Shown: positions 1 through 9,527, counted from the first letter of the stretch. The stretch: 64,000 bases of DNA from Leptospira_A soteropolitanensis (GCF_026151335.1 NZ_JAMQPP010000002.1), one strand, 5' to 3'. Program-made: numbers and translations. Notes: generated from the letters alone by a model not told the origin.

Positions 1-36
1 CAAAGGAAATTCAAAATGTTGTTTCGCATTGCACAA

Positions 37-570
37 TTATGGCAGTTCGGACGCAGCCCACACATGAGAGCGAATGACAAGCCCCGATAGGTCAGATCCA
101 ACAAGTCCATACTGGCGGTATACAATCTTACCTGACCGATCGAAGACAAGGAGGCAAGGAATTCCTTCGACGTGATAAAAATCTGTCAATTTCCAGTCTT
201 TATCCAGTAAGGTGGGGTAACTCATCTTAAGTCGTTCCATATCTTTTTTGATTTTTTCTATGGGTTCCGAAGTATCAGTGTTAATCCCTCGAAAGACAAA
301 ATCCTTTTCGGATACGGAAGACTTCCATTGGTTGATGGTGGGAACCGCTTTTGCGCAAGGCTCACACCAAGTGGCCCAAAAATCCAAAACAAGAACCTTC
401 CCTTGAAAAGATTCCAAACGTTCGACATCGCCACCCACTGTGGTTAAGGGTCCTGTATAAAAATCGTTCTGTTCCCCTTCTGGTTTACAAAAAAAGAGAG
501 AAAGAAGAAAGATCAGATAAAAACTGGATTTAACGTGTCGCAAAGTTTGGGTCATCCTATTTGAATTCAT
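37..570 (-). CDS. TlpA/ResA-like thioredoxin-fold lipoprotein
   Basis: A thiol-disulfide oxidoreductase of the TlpA/ResA type, expected to act outside the cytoplasmic membrane as a reductant for exported or cytochrome proteins. The protein has 177 residues. A hydrophobic N-terminal segment ends in LLSLFFC, so Cys28 is a plausible relaxed spirochaetal lipobox cysteine. The active site WCEPC lies at 68-72 after the strand VLVLDFWAT, and a cis-proline region (VEGIPCLLVFD) follows near 136-146. It starts at 570 (ATG); a second ATG at 555 gives a 172-residue form that would avoid overlapping the divergent gene at 561. Neither start has a good Shine-Dalgarno sequence. The thioredoxin fold is clear; the redox partner is not. 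Confidence 0.88.
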   Translation of the reverse strand: MNSNRMTQTLRHVKSSFYLIFLLSLFFCKPEGEQNDFYTGPLTTVGGDVERLESFQGKVLVLDFWATWCEPCAKAVPTINQWKSSVSEKDFVFRGINTDTSEPIEKIKKDMERLKMSYPTLLDKDWKLTDFYHVEGIPCLLVFDRSGKIVYRQYGLVGSDLSGLVIRSHVWAASELP

Positions 571-956
571 TAATTTATAATTACTTTTCCAACTTAGACG
601 AATGGAATGATTACGTAAAGGGAAACTGGAGAGGAAAAGGAATTTCTATGATTCCGTCTACAGTCCAACCTTATGAATCAGGAGATGAAACAACCGTTAT
701 CTGGAAAGCCAATACAAAGGAAATCAAGTCTTATTTTAAACGTGGTAAATCAGAATTTTCTTTCATTTGGTTATTGGAATCAGATGTCCTTTGTGATCGA
801 ATCAAATTAATTGCAAAAGATGCTGACTGGGAATGCGAAATCCAAGCCATGACAAAGGATAGATTCCATTTGCACGTACTTCCCCAATCAGATAAATCGA
901 AAATTCTATACTCGGGTGTGGTCACAAAGAAGACTGGTCTACTCTCCTTCCTTTAA
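561..956 (+). CDS. Hypothetical protein, no recognised family
   Basis: A 131-residue soluble protein that I do not recognise. It has no signal peptide, membrane segment or cysteine motif beyond two scattered Cys, and is rich in Trp, Lys and Asp, as small cytoplasmic proteins often are. The proposed start is TTG at 561 with no clear ribosome site, and it overlaps the start of the divergent TlpA-like gene by 10 bases. The stop lies inside the 3' end of the convergent glycosyltransferase gene (18-base overlap). Reading frame length and base use suggest a real gene, but the start is uncertain; the next ATG is at codon 30. Confidence 0.55.
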   Translation: MNSLIYNYFSNLDEWNDYVKGNWRGKGISMIPSTVQPYESGDETTVIWKANTKEIKSYFKRGKSEFSFIWLLESDVLCDRIKLIAKDADWECEIQAMTKDRFHLHVLPQSDKSKILYSGVVTKKTGLLSFL

Positions 957-2078
957 AACCTTTCTAAAAACTTCTTCAGTAATTTTGGCCGCATTTTCCC
1001 AAGTAAATTCAGAAATCGTTACTTCTTGAGGTTTCGGATCTGCAAAATATTTTTTAATGGATTCAGCCCAAAGTTTTGCATCTTCATGAGTTTTATAAGG
1101 TAAATAGACAACACCTTGTTTTCCAATTTCGTGGAAAGTAGGAATATCCGAGACAATACAATTCAATCCGTGGAATATCGCTTCTACCATAGGAATCCCA
1201 AAACCTTCATATTTACTGGCAAAGGCAAACAGACCTGCCTTTTTGTAAATATGCTGTAAATCGGAGTCAGACACTGAATCCAAAATATGAATGTCTTTGT
1301 ATAAAGCGCGTTCCTGCAACAATTCCTCAATAAATTCTGGCGACTCCCAACCAATTTTTCCTACGATCACCCAAGGACGATAATGATGAGGATCCAATTT
1401 ACGATATTCGCGGAATACATCTAATAAGAATGGATAGTTTTTTCTTGGTTCTATTGTTGAAACAGATAACAAAAAATCATTACCTAAATCCTTTACACAA
1501 TTAGAAGGCTCTACTTCCAAAAGTTTCAACATCTCCTTTGGATTCACACCAGGATAAGATACACCTGTTTTTTCTATAGGGTATCCAAACTTACGACACA
1601 TATCATCACTCGTCTGTTTAGAAATGGAAAGAATGAAACTTGACCGTCTAACAGAATAACTCTGAAAAAGTCTTTGTTGGAATTTAGCAATCCAACGCAT
1701 AGTTTCGGGGTATAAATATAAAACTAAATCGCAGTAAGTTAAAACCGCACGAAGTGCACTAGGCAAAAAAGGCGGTAACACCTGTTGGGAACCCCAAAAC
1801 AAATCTAATCGATGTTTTAGTAAATAGAAAGGAACAAAAAGATTATAATACAAACCGCCTTTCCATTTCAAAAAACCTCCACCCGATACCCAAGTTACAT
1901 TAGGAAGATCCAAAACAGTTTTATGGTCATCATGAATCGGTAAATGGGAAAACAGAAAGAAATCATATTCCTCTTTATGTGGAAATGCCTTTAAGGTTTC
2001 TGCGATGAGCCGTCCAACACCAGAGACTCGGGTGGAGAGAGGTCTTGCATCTAAGCCAATACGTTTTGTCTTTACCAT
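939..2078 (-). CDS. Glycosyltransferase family 4 (GT-B fold)
   Basis: A 379-residue retaining GT-B glycosyltransferase of the GT4 class, which transfers a sugar from an NDP-sugar to a glycan or lipid acceptor at the cytoplasmic face of the membrane. The N-terminal domain has the usual VSGVGR glycine-rich loop near residues 18-23. The C-terminal domain opens with LSVSTIEPRKN (about 205-215), a typical donor-domain start, and carries the EX7E motif in KYEGFGIPMVEAI (about 290-302). It is the last gene of the minus-strand run from recN, overlapping the phosphatase upstream by 7 bases. Substrate cannot be told from sequence; a surface-polysaccharide or LPS role is inferred. Confidence 0.88.
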   Translation of the reverse strand: MVKTKRIGLDARPLSTRVSGVGRLIAETLKAFPHKEEYDFFLFSHLPIHDDHKTVLDLPNVTWVSGGGFLKWKGGLYYNLFVPFYLLKHRLDLFWGSQQVLPPFLPSALRAVLTYCDLVLYLYPETMRWIAKFQQRLFQSYSVRRSSFILSISKQTSDDMCRKFGYPIEKTGVSYPGVNPKEMLKLLEVEPSNCVKDLGNDFLLSVSTIEPRKNYPFLLDVFREYRKLDPHHYRPWVIVGKIGWESPEFIEELLQERALYKDIHILDSVSDSDLQHIYKKAGLFAFASKYEGFGIPMVEAIFHGLNCIVSDIPTFHEIGKQGVVYLPYKTHEDAKLWAESIKKYFADPKPQEVTISEFTWENAAKITEEVFRKVLKEGE

Positions 2079-2941
2079 CGTTCCTTTACCTTGAGTGACA
2101 ATTGGTGAAAGTCAATTTTCGATTCTAAATATTGAACCGCAGATTTTTTCCCCGCAACCAAACCAAAGGAAAGTGTATTCGGTTGATTAAAATGATATTC
2201 ATTATCTTTCAATGGAAAACAAGTAAAATTGTCTTCATCTAGTAGAGCGATTCCGCCGCAAATATCCCATTCGTTTTTCGGTTTTAAGGAAACGATCAGG
2301 TCGATAAAACCAGCAGAAAGCAAACCTAACTTATAAGCAATACTACCCATAGAACGAATTTGGAAATCGTCTTTCCAAAATGAATCAGCAAACAAACCCT
2401 CTTTCATTTCTGATAAAGAAACCAGTAATACAGGCTTATTTGCAACCGGATTAGCCTCTTCTAACGGATGTAATACGGAGGTACTTCCAACAACCAAAGC
2501 TCTAAAATTCTCTTCTGTTGCAAAAGGCGGCTGAAGTTTTGCAAAAAATGTATTTTGATTTTTAGAAAAAAACTCTCCCGTTGCCGGATTGAAGATCACT
2601 CCCCAAATGGCTTCCCCATTCCGAACAAGACCCAAACTGAGAGCAAACTGATCATTCTTTTTGACAAACTCGCGTGTGCCATCAATTGGATCAAGAATCC
2701 AAACCCATTCTTTATCCAAACGAATATCTGAATCAGTTTTTTCTTCTGACAAAAAACCATGAGTTGGGAACCTTGAGGAAATTTTCTCAAATAAAAATTC
2801 GCTGGCAAATAAATCCGCTTCGGTAACTGGATCATTGCCACCTTTATCACGAATCTGGAAGTCCGATTTGTAAATGGAAAGAATAGAGTCTCCAACAGAT
2901 AGAACCCACCGCCAAACTTCCCTAAAATCGTTTTCTTCCAT
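2072..2941 (-). CDS. cysQ: Inositol-monophosphatase/CysQ-family phosphatase
   Basis: A 289-residue Mg-dependent phosphatase of the IMPase/FBPase/CysQ superfamily. Family members hydrolyse 3'-phosphoadenosine 5'-phosphate (CysQ), inositol phosphates or similar sugar phosphates. Metal-binding signatures are visible: the SEE pair at 65-67, DPIDGT at 84-89 and WDICGG near 225. The pattern DPIDGTREF with a short N-terminus fits CysQ better than SuhB, but the family is hard to split by eye, so the symbol is tentative. The ATG at 2941 is preceded by GGACGGA. It overlaps the next gene by 7 bases and follows a small exported protein, so it is co-transcribed. Confidence 0.8.
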   Translation of the reverse strand: MEENDFREVWRWVLSVGDSILSIYKSDFQIRDKGGNDPVTEADLFASEFLFEKISSRFPTHGFLSEEKTDSDIRLDKEWVWILDPIDGTREFVKKNDQFALSLGLVRNGEAIWGVIFNPATGEFFSKNQNTFFAKLQPPFATEENFRALVVGSTSVLHPLEEANPVANKPVLLVSLSEMKEGLFADSFWKDDFQIRSMGSIAYKLGLLSAGFIDLIVSLKPKNEWDICGGIALLDEDNFTCFPLKDNEYHFNQPNTLSFGLVAGKKSAVQYLESKIDFHQLSLKVKERW

Positions 2942-2959
2942 TCCGTCCTGATACTAACT

Positions 2960-3388
2960 TTAGTTCTTTTTTTCTTCTTTATGAGCGTTGGAACCTAAAT
3001 CCAAACCTTCTGGTTTTTCTAAGACAATTTCTTCAGATGGGGAAGTAACGTAAGTTTCTGGATCAACAGGAAATTGGTATTGAAAATAATAATTCTTATA
3101 TTTTACAAAGAATGTGTTCGTTCCTTCTGGACGTTCCGTTTGTAAATCTTGAAATTTAAGATCTTTTAAATCCTTTTTTGGATTCGCCAATCGTTTAGAA
3201 AGAGTACTCCGAACAGAACTAACCATATTGGCTTCAAAATTCTTTTTCTTTTGTTCTTCCGTAAGTTTTGGATTTCTAAGATAGTCTTCTAACTTTGTAA
3301 ACTCTTCCGCCAAACCAGAGTTTTGCTGTGCAAAAACCGTCGTTACAGGAAACAATACAAACATACTTAAAATCCAAAATCTTTTCAT
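2960..3388 (-). CDS. Small exported protein of unknown function
   Basis: A 142-residue protein with a clear Sec signal peptide (MKRFWILSMFVLFPVTTVFA, cleavage after AQA-like VFA|Q) and a charged, mostly helical mature part rich in Lys and Glu. It has no cysteines, so it is not a lipoprotein. I do not recognise the family. The start ATG at 3388 follows GAGG at a normal distance. It lies between pcrA and the cysQ-like gene in one transcription unit, with only 18 bases from each. The position gives no functional hint beyond being exported. Confidence 0.75.
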   Translation of the reverse strand: MKRFWILSMFVLFPVTTVFAQQNSGLAEEFTKLEDYLRNPKLTEEQKKKNFEANMVSSVRSTLSKRLANPKKDLKDLKFQDLQTERPEGTNTFFVKYKNYYFQYQFPVDPETYVTSPSEEIVLEKPEGLDLGSNAHKEEKKN

Positions 3389-3406
3389 CGTTTTTCCTCT
3401 TCTAGT

Positions 3407-5590
3407 TTATGAAATTATCTCTAATGGTGTATATGCCAATAAGAATTTTTTATCTAAATGAGATCCAAATCGAACTTCCACCTTTCGATTGTCTCCTGAA
3501 CCCGAAACAGATAGGATTCGTCCTTCTCCGTAAACTTTATGACGAACCTTGGTTCCAACTTGGTATTCTCCATCACCCACCTTTGCCTGCACAGTTTCAA
3601 ACTTCTCTTCCGTTCTCTGAAACCTTTCCGCCCTTGGTGAAAATTCCGGCCTTCTCACACCATAACGATTTTCGGTAAACTCACCATCGATGAATTCGCT
3701 CGGTAATTCCTCTAAAAATTGTGACGGAAGTCTTGCTTCTACATCTCCAAATTTTCTGGTAAATCTAGAAAAACTAATCTCTAAATTTTTACGAGCTCGA
3801 GTGATCGCTACATAAGCCAACCTACGCTCTTCTTCTAATCCATCAGGCGAATCTATGGACAAAAAATGGGGGAAGGTACCCTCTTCCATTCCTGCCATAA
3901 AAACATGTTGAAATTCGAGTCCTTTAGCATTATGAACCGTCATAAGGATTACATAATCTGGTAAATCTTTCGTATTATCTTCGCTTGTGATGAGAGAAAT
4001 GTTAGCAAGATATTCTTCAAGTGTCGCTTCAGGATTATTTTCTTCAAACTCTTTCAGCGCATTTACAAATTCATTTAAATTGGAAAGCCTAGAAAAGGAA
4101 TCTTCTGTTCCTTCATTTTCTAAAAATTCCCTATAGCCTGAGTGTTCCAAAACTTCATAAGCAATCTCTGAAGGAGTTTTTTTACCAAGGTCTTCCATTG
4201 CGGAATCAAACATTCTATGCAATGAAACTAATTTTTGCAGTGTTCCTTTTTTGATATCCGGCACTGCCTTTCCTAAACATTCAAATAAGGATATACCTTC
4301 GTTTACCGAATGAGATAACAACCGACTTACAGTAGTTTCACCAATACCACGAGGTGGTGAGTTTATGATTCGAAGAAGAGATGTGGAGTCCACTGGATTC
4401 ACAACTACAGAAAGATAAGCAATTAAATCCTTTACTTCTTTTCTGTCAAAAAACCGAAAACCACCAAAAATCTTATAGGGAATGGCTCTTTTTCTAAGTG
4501 ATTCTTCAAAGTATCTGGATTGGGAATTGGTCCTATAGAAAACAGCAAAGTTGGAATATTTTTGCCCTTTTCGAACACCCATTTGGATTTTCTGAACAAT
4601 CCCTTCCGCTTCTTCCATTTCATTTTGGTAAGAAGTTAGTTTGATTTTATCTCCCAATGGATTTTCTGTCCGAAGGGTTTTATTTGTCCTTTGTTTATTA
4701 TTGGAAATTAATGCAGCCGCAGTTTCTATGATGGTTTTAGTAGACCGGTAATTTTCTTCTAATTTTACAACAACTGCGTCGGGATAATCTTTTTTAAAAT
4801 TTAGAATATTCGAAATATCGGCACCACGCCAGGAATAAATGGATTGGTCATCATCCCCAACAACACATAAATTTTTATGTAAAGAAGAGAGTGATTGGAC
4901 TAAATGGTATTGGATTTTATTAGTATCTTGGTATTCATCAACCATAATGTATTTCCAAAGTCTTTGGTATTTTTCCAAAATGACCGGGAAATCACGAAAC
5001 AAAATTACAGTTTTTAGGATCAAATCTCCAAAATCTAAAGCATTTCGTAAGGTTTTTCGTTTTTCATACTCTAAGAAAATGGAAGCAATGGTTTTTGTAT
5101 AAGAATCGTCGGCCTTTTTTTTAGCATAATCTTCTGCAGTTAAAAAAGAATCCTTTGCTTGGGAAAAAATATTAGATAAACTCGATGGACGAAATTCTTT
5201 TGTGTCCATGTCTTTGGACTTTAAGATTTCTTTGATCAAGGATTCTTGCATATCACTGTCGTAAACAGTAAAGTTATTTCCGAGTCCCAAAACCTTTCCT
5301 TCTCGCCTTAACAAATATAAACAAAGTGAGTGAAAGGTTCGAACAAAGGGTTCGCTGTTTCCTTCGGGCAACAAACTTCGACACCGACTACGCATTTCTT
5401 CGGCGGCTTTATTTGTAAAGGTTACAGCAAGGATTTGATTGGGATAAACCTTATGGTTCAAAATTAAATTGGCAATCCGATAAGTAATCACCCGAGTTTT
5501 TCCCGAACCCGCACCAGCAAGAATCAGAAGTGGCCCTTCTACTACCTCAACAGCCTTTTTTTGTTCTGAATTGAGTCCAACTAACTCCAC
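3407..5590 (-). CDS. pcrA: UvrD/PcrA-type DNA helicase
   Basis: A superfamily 1A 3'-5' DNA helicase of 727 residues, used in nucleotide excision and mismatch repair and in removing RecA or stalled RNA polymerase. Motifs appear in order: Q motif LNSEQKKAV (6-14), Walker A GAGSGKT (26-32), DEYQDTN (motif II), VGDDDQSIYSWRGAD (motif III), EENYRS (motif IV), TVHNAKGLEF (motif V) and EERRLAYVAITRA (motif VI). The C-terminal KVRHKVYGEGRI element is the Tudor-like domain that binds RNA polymerase in PcrA. It begins with GTG at 5590, one base after the bamA stop. The pcrA/uvrD distinction is by similarity only. Confidence 0.95.
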   Translation of the reverse strand: MELVGLNSEQKKAVEVVEGPLLILAGAGSGKTRVITYRIANLILNHKVYPNQILAVTFTNKAAEEMRSRCRSLLPEGNSEPFVRTFHSLCLYLLRREGKVLGLGNNFTVYDSDMQESLIKEILKSKDMDTKEFRPSSLSNIFSQAKDSFLTAEDYAKKKADDSYTKTIASIFLEYEKRKTLRNALDFGDLILKTVILFRDFPVILEKYQRLWKYIMVDEYQDTNKIQYHLVQSLSSLHKNLCVVGDDDQSIYSWRGADISNILNFKKDYPDAVVVKLEENYRSTKTIIETAAALISNNKQRTNKTLRTENPLGDKIKLTSYQNEMEEAEGIVQKIQMGVRKGQKYSNFAVFYRTNSQSRYFEESLRKRAIPYKIFGGFRFFDRKEVKDLIAYLSVVVNPVDSTSLLRIINSPPRGIGETTVSRLLSHSVNEGISLFECLGKAVPDIKKGTLQKLVSLHRMFDSAMEDLGKKTPSEIAYEVLEHSGYREFLENEGTEDSFSRLSNLNEFVNALKEFEENNPEATLEEYLANISLITSEDNTKDLPDYVILMTVHNAKGLEFQHVFMAGMEEGTFPHFLSIDSPDGLEEERRLAYVAITRARKNLEISFSRFTRKFGDVEARLPSQFLEELPSEFIDGEFTENRYGVRRPEFSPRAERFQRTEEKFETVQAKVGDGEYQVGTKVRHKVYGEGRILSVSGSGDNRKVEVRFGSHLDKKFLLAYTPLEIIS

Positions 5591-8467
5591 TTAAAACCGC
5601 ATATCCCCAATACCGAAAACAAATTGAAAACTGTTATTGTCGGGATAAAGTCCGAAGGGTCTGTCCTCAACACCCGTATAACGAATTCGCTGAGCAAAAT
5701 ACAAACGTAGCGGTAATACGGGAATCTGAATCCTAAGTCCAAAACCCCAAGAAAATCGGAAGTTTTGCATAGATAAGTTTTTACTGGAAAGCACCAAATT
5801 TCCAGGATCGTTGACCACTAGTGGCGATTCGGGAAGTTTTTGTCCGTATGAATTATAATTTTCATATAAATAAGTTTCTACTGGCTCAGAAGCCCGCTGT
5901 GCGCGAACAAGGGAGTCATAGTTCTTAAAGAATTCTTTTCTTTCCCCTACAGCCCTGTTGATTTGTTCATACATTGCACCGCCATCGAAGAAAACGACAA
6001 ACCATAGTAACGAAGGTTCAATAGGAAACCGAAGTTCCGAAGTGAAAAGTACCCTACTTGAAGCCCCATCCTTCCATTCGTCTGGGTAATATTTGTCATC
6101 AAAGAACCAACCACGAAGAGATTCATATCCACCTAAGAACAAACGATCTTGAACTTGAATATAAGGAATTCTTTCTTTATCTTGCACTTTGTATTTCGGT
6201 GTCCTTTCAAAAGTAAAGACAGAAGAAGTTCTGAACTGTTGGACCACACGCCACCGCCTAAGAGCGTTTTTGCGAATGAGACCAAAAAACGTATAATCAA
6301 ACCAGGTATGATAATATTCTAAAATCGGACTAAATTGGTCGAAGTGGGATTCTCCACCGAGAAATTGCCCTACGTTATCTACAGAAAAAATTAAATTAAA
6401 ACCTTGGGTAGAGTTAAATACGTTATCGCGACTATCATAAGCAATACCATTGGTTAACTGAGAACGAAATTGCCAACCACGATCCACTTCTGCTAACACT
6501 TGATCTGATACAAGTGACGTTGGCCTCGTTGAAGCAAAAAAGGAAGGAGAATAACGATGAAAGTGAGTCCAGTTAATGAGAAAACGGTGACCAAGACCAG
6601 CACTAACACCCACACCAGAGCGTTCATAAGATGCGACTTCTTTGATCCCTTGGTTGTTGTTTTCTGTAATGGAAGTAGCACCCACAAACAATGTTCTGGA
6701 AGAATAAAATGCAGATAGTGTAAGGGACCAAGGTTTATCCATAAACCAAGGTTCTGTCCAAGAAATTTGTAAATATCTTCGGATCGGTCCAAATTCCACG
6801 CGACCATTGATTTGTTGACCGGTTCCGTTTAAGTTATTTTCGCCTAACTGAGTAAAAATGGAAAATCCAGTTATGGTTCCATAACCACCACCCATTGAGA
6901 CAGTTCCTGTAGGTTGTTCCACAAGCTCAATGATCAAGTTCATCTTGGTTTCATCAGAACCGGGGCGCATATTAAAGTTTACTTCTTTAAAATAACCCAA
7001 ATTAAAAATACGTTCCCTTGATCTATTTACAAGTGTGGAGTTAAAAAGGTCGCCTGGTTTAAATAAAAGTTCCCGACGAACAACTCTATCCTGAGTTTTT
7101 TTATTTCCTTTGATGATGATATTTTCAATGAATGCTAAGTTATTTTCACGAATCGTAAAATCCACATGAATGAATTTTTTTCCTCTTAACTTCGGTTCCT
7201 CTTCATAGATCTTTCTTAGTTTTGCAACGTTCAGGCGATTATGTTCTTCATGACAATCTGCAATGGCATCGGCACTGCCTCGTTTGTCACAATTTTCATA
7301 ACGAGACAAAGAGCCGTCGCTTAGCTCGACTACTTTTCTCCTTGGAATTACCTGTGCAAATAAATAACCTTTAGCCGAATAAGCTTCGTTAATAGAGGCA
7401 CGATCTTTCTGAAATTTTGTTTCATCGAATACCTCCCCCACATCGGAAGGTGCAAACTCATACTGGTCTTCCAAATATTTAATAGGGTAAACCGGCGACC
7501 ATTCTTCTTTCGGTGTACCAACAGGGTTATTTTCTTTATTCAAAAATTGCGGCATCCCATTGGGCGCTATAGTCATATCATGACTTGTGGAATAACCGTT
7601 GTAGAAATACTGTTCACCTTCTATGATTTTAAAATTAACGATAACAACTCGTTTGTCTTTTTTTTGAGGATTCTCCCAGCGTATTTCCCAGTTAGTACCT
7701 TCATTACTTAGCTCAGCATCGACATACCCTCGGGATTTCAAATAGGCAGCAATTTTTTGTTTATCAGATTCAAAAGCAGATTCTTTAAATACTCCCGATT
7801 CGATAATACCACTTTCTTTTAGATCCATGATACCTTGGATATCATAAGTATCTATTTCACTGTTTCCAAAAATGTTAATTTTACTGACAGGGATTTCCTC
7901 ACCCTCATCGATAATAAACTTCACCTTTACAGTATTAGTTTCTGGATTTACCGGTTCAGTCTCAAAACGAACATAAGCAAGAAAAAAGCCTTCATCACGG
8001 TATTTTTTTAGAATTACTTCTTTTGAAAGAGTAACTTTTTTCGGCGTAATGACTTCATTTTCTTTTAAGGGAATTTTATCTCTTAAGTCAGACGGAAACA
8101 CTTCGTCAGCACCAATAAAATCAATATCTTTAACACGGGGTCTTTCTTTTACAACAACAAGGATTTTTACACCGTCACCGTCGGCTTCCCCTTGGATATC
8201 AATATGATAAAAATATCCAGAAACAAATAAGGTACGCATATCAGCGTTTAATAATCCTTGAGAAAGTTGAATCCCTGGACGCATATCCATCAAATCCAAA
8301 ATATCGTCTGAGGAAGTATTGATATTTCCTTTAAACTCAATCTTAGTAATGACTTTATCTAAATATACAGTTCGATTTGACCAAAGGGAAACCCACTCTG
8401 CCGAAACTAGTAATAGGAGAGATAAAACAAAAAAACTAACTGATCTAATTTTTTTTCGAATATTCAA
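5591..8467 (-). CDS. bamA: Outer membrane assembly factor BamA (Omp85)
   Basis: The Omp85-family protein that folds and inserts beta-barrel proteins into the outer membrane. At 958 residues it is longer than the roughly 800 of E. coli. After a signal segment (about 9-27) come repeated POTRA domains with typical turns (ITKIEFKGNINTSSDDI, INIFGNSEIDTYDI, IENIIIKGNKKTQDRVV). The C-terminal half is a 16-strand barrel region with GGYGTITGFSIF, LGGYESLRGW (VRGF/Y-like lid-lock motif, here LRGW) and a terminal FVFGIGDMRF ending in Phe. The start is TTG at 8467, four bases after the exbD stop; no closer ATG exists before the signal peptide. Operon context with exbB/exbD points to envelope biogenesis. 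Confidence 0.95.
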   Translation of the reverse strand: MNIRKKIRSVSFFVLSLLLLVSAEWVSLWSNRTVYLDKVITKIEFKGNINTSSDDILDLMDMRPGIQLSQGLLNADMRTLFVSGYFYHIDIQGEADGDGVKILVVVKERPRVKDIDFIGADEVFPSDLRDKIPLKENEVITPKKVTLSKEVILKKYRDEGFFLAYVRFETEPVNPETNTVKVKFIIDEGEEIPVSKINIFGNSEIDTYDIQGIMDLKESGIIESGVFKESAFESDKQKIAAYLKSRGYVDAELSNEGTNWEIRWENPQKKDKRVVIVNFKIIEGEQYFYNGYSTSHDMTIAPNGMPQFLNKENNPVGTPKEEWSPVYPIKYLEDQYEFAPSDVGEVFDETKFQKDRASINEAYSAKGYLFAQVIPRRKVVELSDGSLSRYENCDKRGSADAIADCHEEHNRLNVAKLRKIYEEEPKLRGKKFIHVDFTIRENNLAFIENIIIKGNKKTQDRVVRRELLFKPGDLFNSTLVNRSRERIFNLGYFKEVNFNMRPGSDETKMNLIIELVEQPTGTVSMGGGYGTITGFSIFTQLGENNLNGTGQQINGRVEFGPIRRYLQISWTEPWFMDKPWSLTLSAFYSSRTLFVGATSITENNNQGIKEVASYERSGVGVSAGLGHRFLINWTHFHRYSPSFFASTRPTSLVSDQVLAEVDRGWQFRSQLTNGIAYDSRDNVFNSTQGFNLIFSVDNVGQFLGGESHFDQFSPILEYYHTWFDYTFFGLIRKNALRRWRVVQQFRTSSVFTFERTPKYKVQDKERIPYIQVQDRLFLGGYESLRGWFFDDKYYPDEWKDGASSRVLFTSELRFPIEPSLLWFVVFFDGGAMYEQINRAVGERKEFFKNYDSLVRAQRASEPVETYLYENYNSYGQKLPESPLVVNDPGNLVLSSKNLSMQNFRFSWGFGLRIQIPVLPLRLYFAQRIRYTGVEDRPFGLYPDNNSFQFVFGIGDMRF

Positions 8468-8471
8468 AGAA

Positions 8472-8903
8472 TCACTTAGATGTGCCTTTTACCATCGCTA
8501 AGTTAAAGCGGCTAACACCGGCAGCATTGACTGCATCAATTACCTTAACAACAACTTGGTAGGACGCACCACCATCTCCACGAATAATGACTTTGTTTTT
8601 TTTGGGATCTCTTTCCTTTTCTGGACCAAGAAATCCATTGATCTTTTCGGTAAGTCCTTCCAGAGGAACAGCTTCCGCATTTTGATCTAAATATATCTTT
8701 CCCTGTTTATCCACAGTTATCACGAGTTCGTCTTTTTGTTTCTCTTTAGCAACACTTGAGGAGCGAGGCAACTCTACCTTCAAAGCAGTGTTTTTTTCTA
8801 AAGTTGCATTCATCAAAAAATAAATCACTATAAAGGAGATAACATCAATGAGAGGCGCAAGCTCGATGTTATTAAATGATTTTTGCGTTTTGCGAAATTT
8901 CAT
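8472..8903 (-). CDS. exbD: ExbD/TolR-family proton-channel subunit
   Basis: A 143-residue biopolymer transport protein. It has a short cytoplasmic N-terminus, one membrane helix near residues 20-37 containing the invariant Asp (LIDVISFIVIYFL), and a periplasmic domain ending in VVKVIDAVNAAGVSRFNLA, the typical ExbD/TolR close. With the ExbB partner next door it forms the proton-driven stator that energises TonB- or TolA-type processes. No tonB or tolA gene is in the window. It starts at ATG 8903, ten bases after exbB ends, and its stop is four bases before bamA. Confidence 0.93.
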   Translation of the reverse strand: MKFRKTQKSFNNIELAPLIDVISFIVIYFLMNATLEKNTALKVELPRSSSVAKEKQKDELVITVDKQGKIYLDQNAEAVPLEGLTEKINGFLGPEKERDPKKNKVIIRGDGGASYQVVVKVIDAVNAAGVSRFNLAMVKGTSK

Positions 8904-8912
8904 TTGATTTGT

Positions 8913-9527
8913 TTATTTGTTCAGGTGTGGTAACACCAAATCTGTTACGTTTTCCATTTCCGTAATTCTTTCCTCTTTCATACGAGAGAAAAGATTATAA
9001 AAAATGTAGGCTGGAATGGCAATTCCAAGTCCCATCGCAGTGGTAATTAAAGCCTCTGAAATTCCAACTTCCGCACCTTGGGTTCCAGCACCTTCAGCAA
9101 AGGAACGGACAATCCCGATCACTGTCCCAAGAACTCCAAGTAATGGAGCAATAGTGGCAATGGTTCCAAGACCAGTTAAATATCTTTCCATTAGATAAAT
9201 TTGGCGAAAGCCTTCTTGGCGAATATCCTCTTCCCAAAACTGGACTCCGCGTCTTTTCAGATCAAATGCCATACGTAAGAGAACTGCTGCTGGAGACTGA
9301 ACGTCATGACCCAGTATGTCCTTGGCTTCATCCCATTTTTGTTCACGAGCAAGCTCCCTGACACGACGAAAGTGATCCTGAGGAATGGCTTTCAGTCGAA
9401 AGAAATAAACAAGTCGCTCCACAATGATCGTAAAACCTACGATGGATACAAAGATAATTAAAATAGGGATGGTTTGCGGAGGAACCGAAGAAATGATTGA
9501 GTCTGATTTGGCGAAAGGAAAAAACAT
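8913..9527 (-). CDS. exbB: ExbB/TolQ/MotA-family proton-channel subunit
   Basis: A 204-residue inner-membrane protein with three predicted membrane helices (about 18-38, 118-142 and 162-184). The family core GLGTIATIAPLLGVLGTVIGIVRSF spans helices 2-3 and includes the Thr/Ala ring residues lining the proton path; LITTAMGLGIAIPA follows. It works with ExbD to convert proton-motive force into mechanical work for envelope transport. ATG at 9527 is used. Placed between recN and exbD, it probably starts its own promoter in the 75 bases after recN or is read through from it. Confidence 0.93.
   Translation of the reverse strand: MFFPFAKSDSIISSVPPQTIPILIIFVSIVGFTIIVERLVYFFRLKAIPQDHFRRVRELAREQKWDEAKDILGHDVQSPAAVLLRMAFDLKRRGVQFWEEDIRQEGFRQIYLMERYLTGLGTIATIAPLLGVLGTVIGIVRSFAEGAGTQGAEVGISEALITTAMGLGIAIPAYIFYNLFSRMKEERITEMENVTDLVLPHLNK

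Noticed and set aside
1..29. Possible start of a further minus-strand gene (ATG at 29, MRNNILNFL...) after the TlpA-like gene
   Set aside because: Only nine codons are visible before the window edge and no ribosome site is clear.
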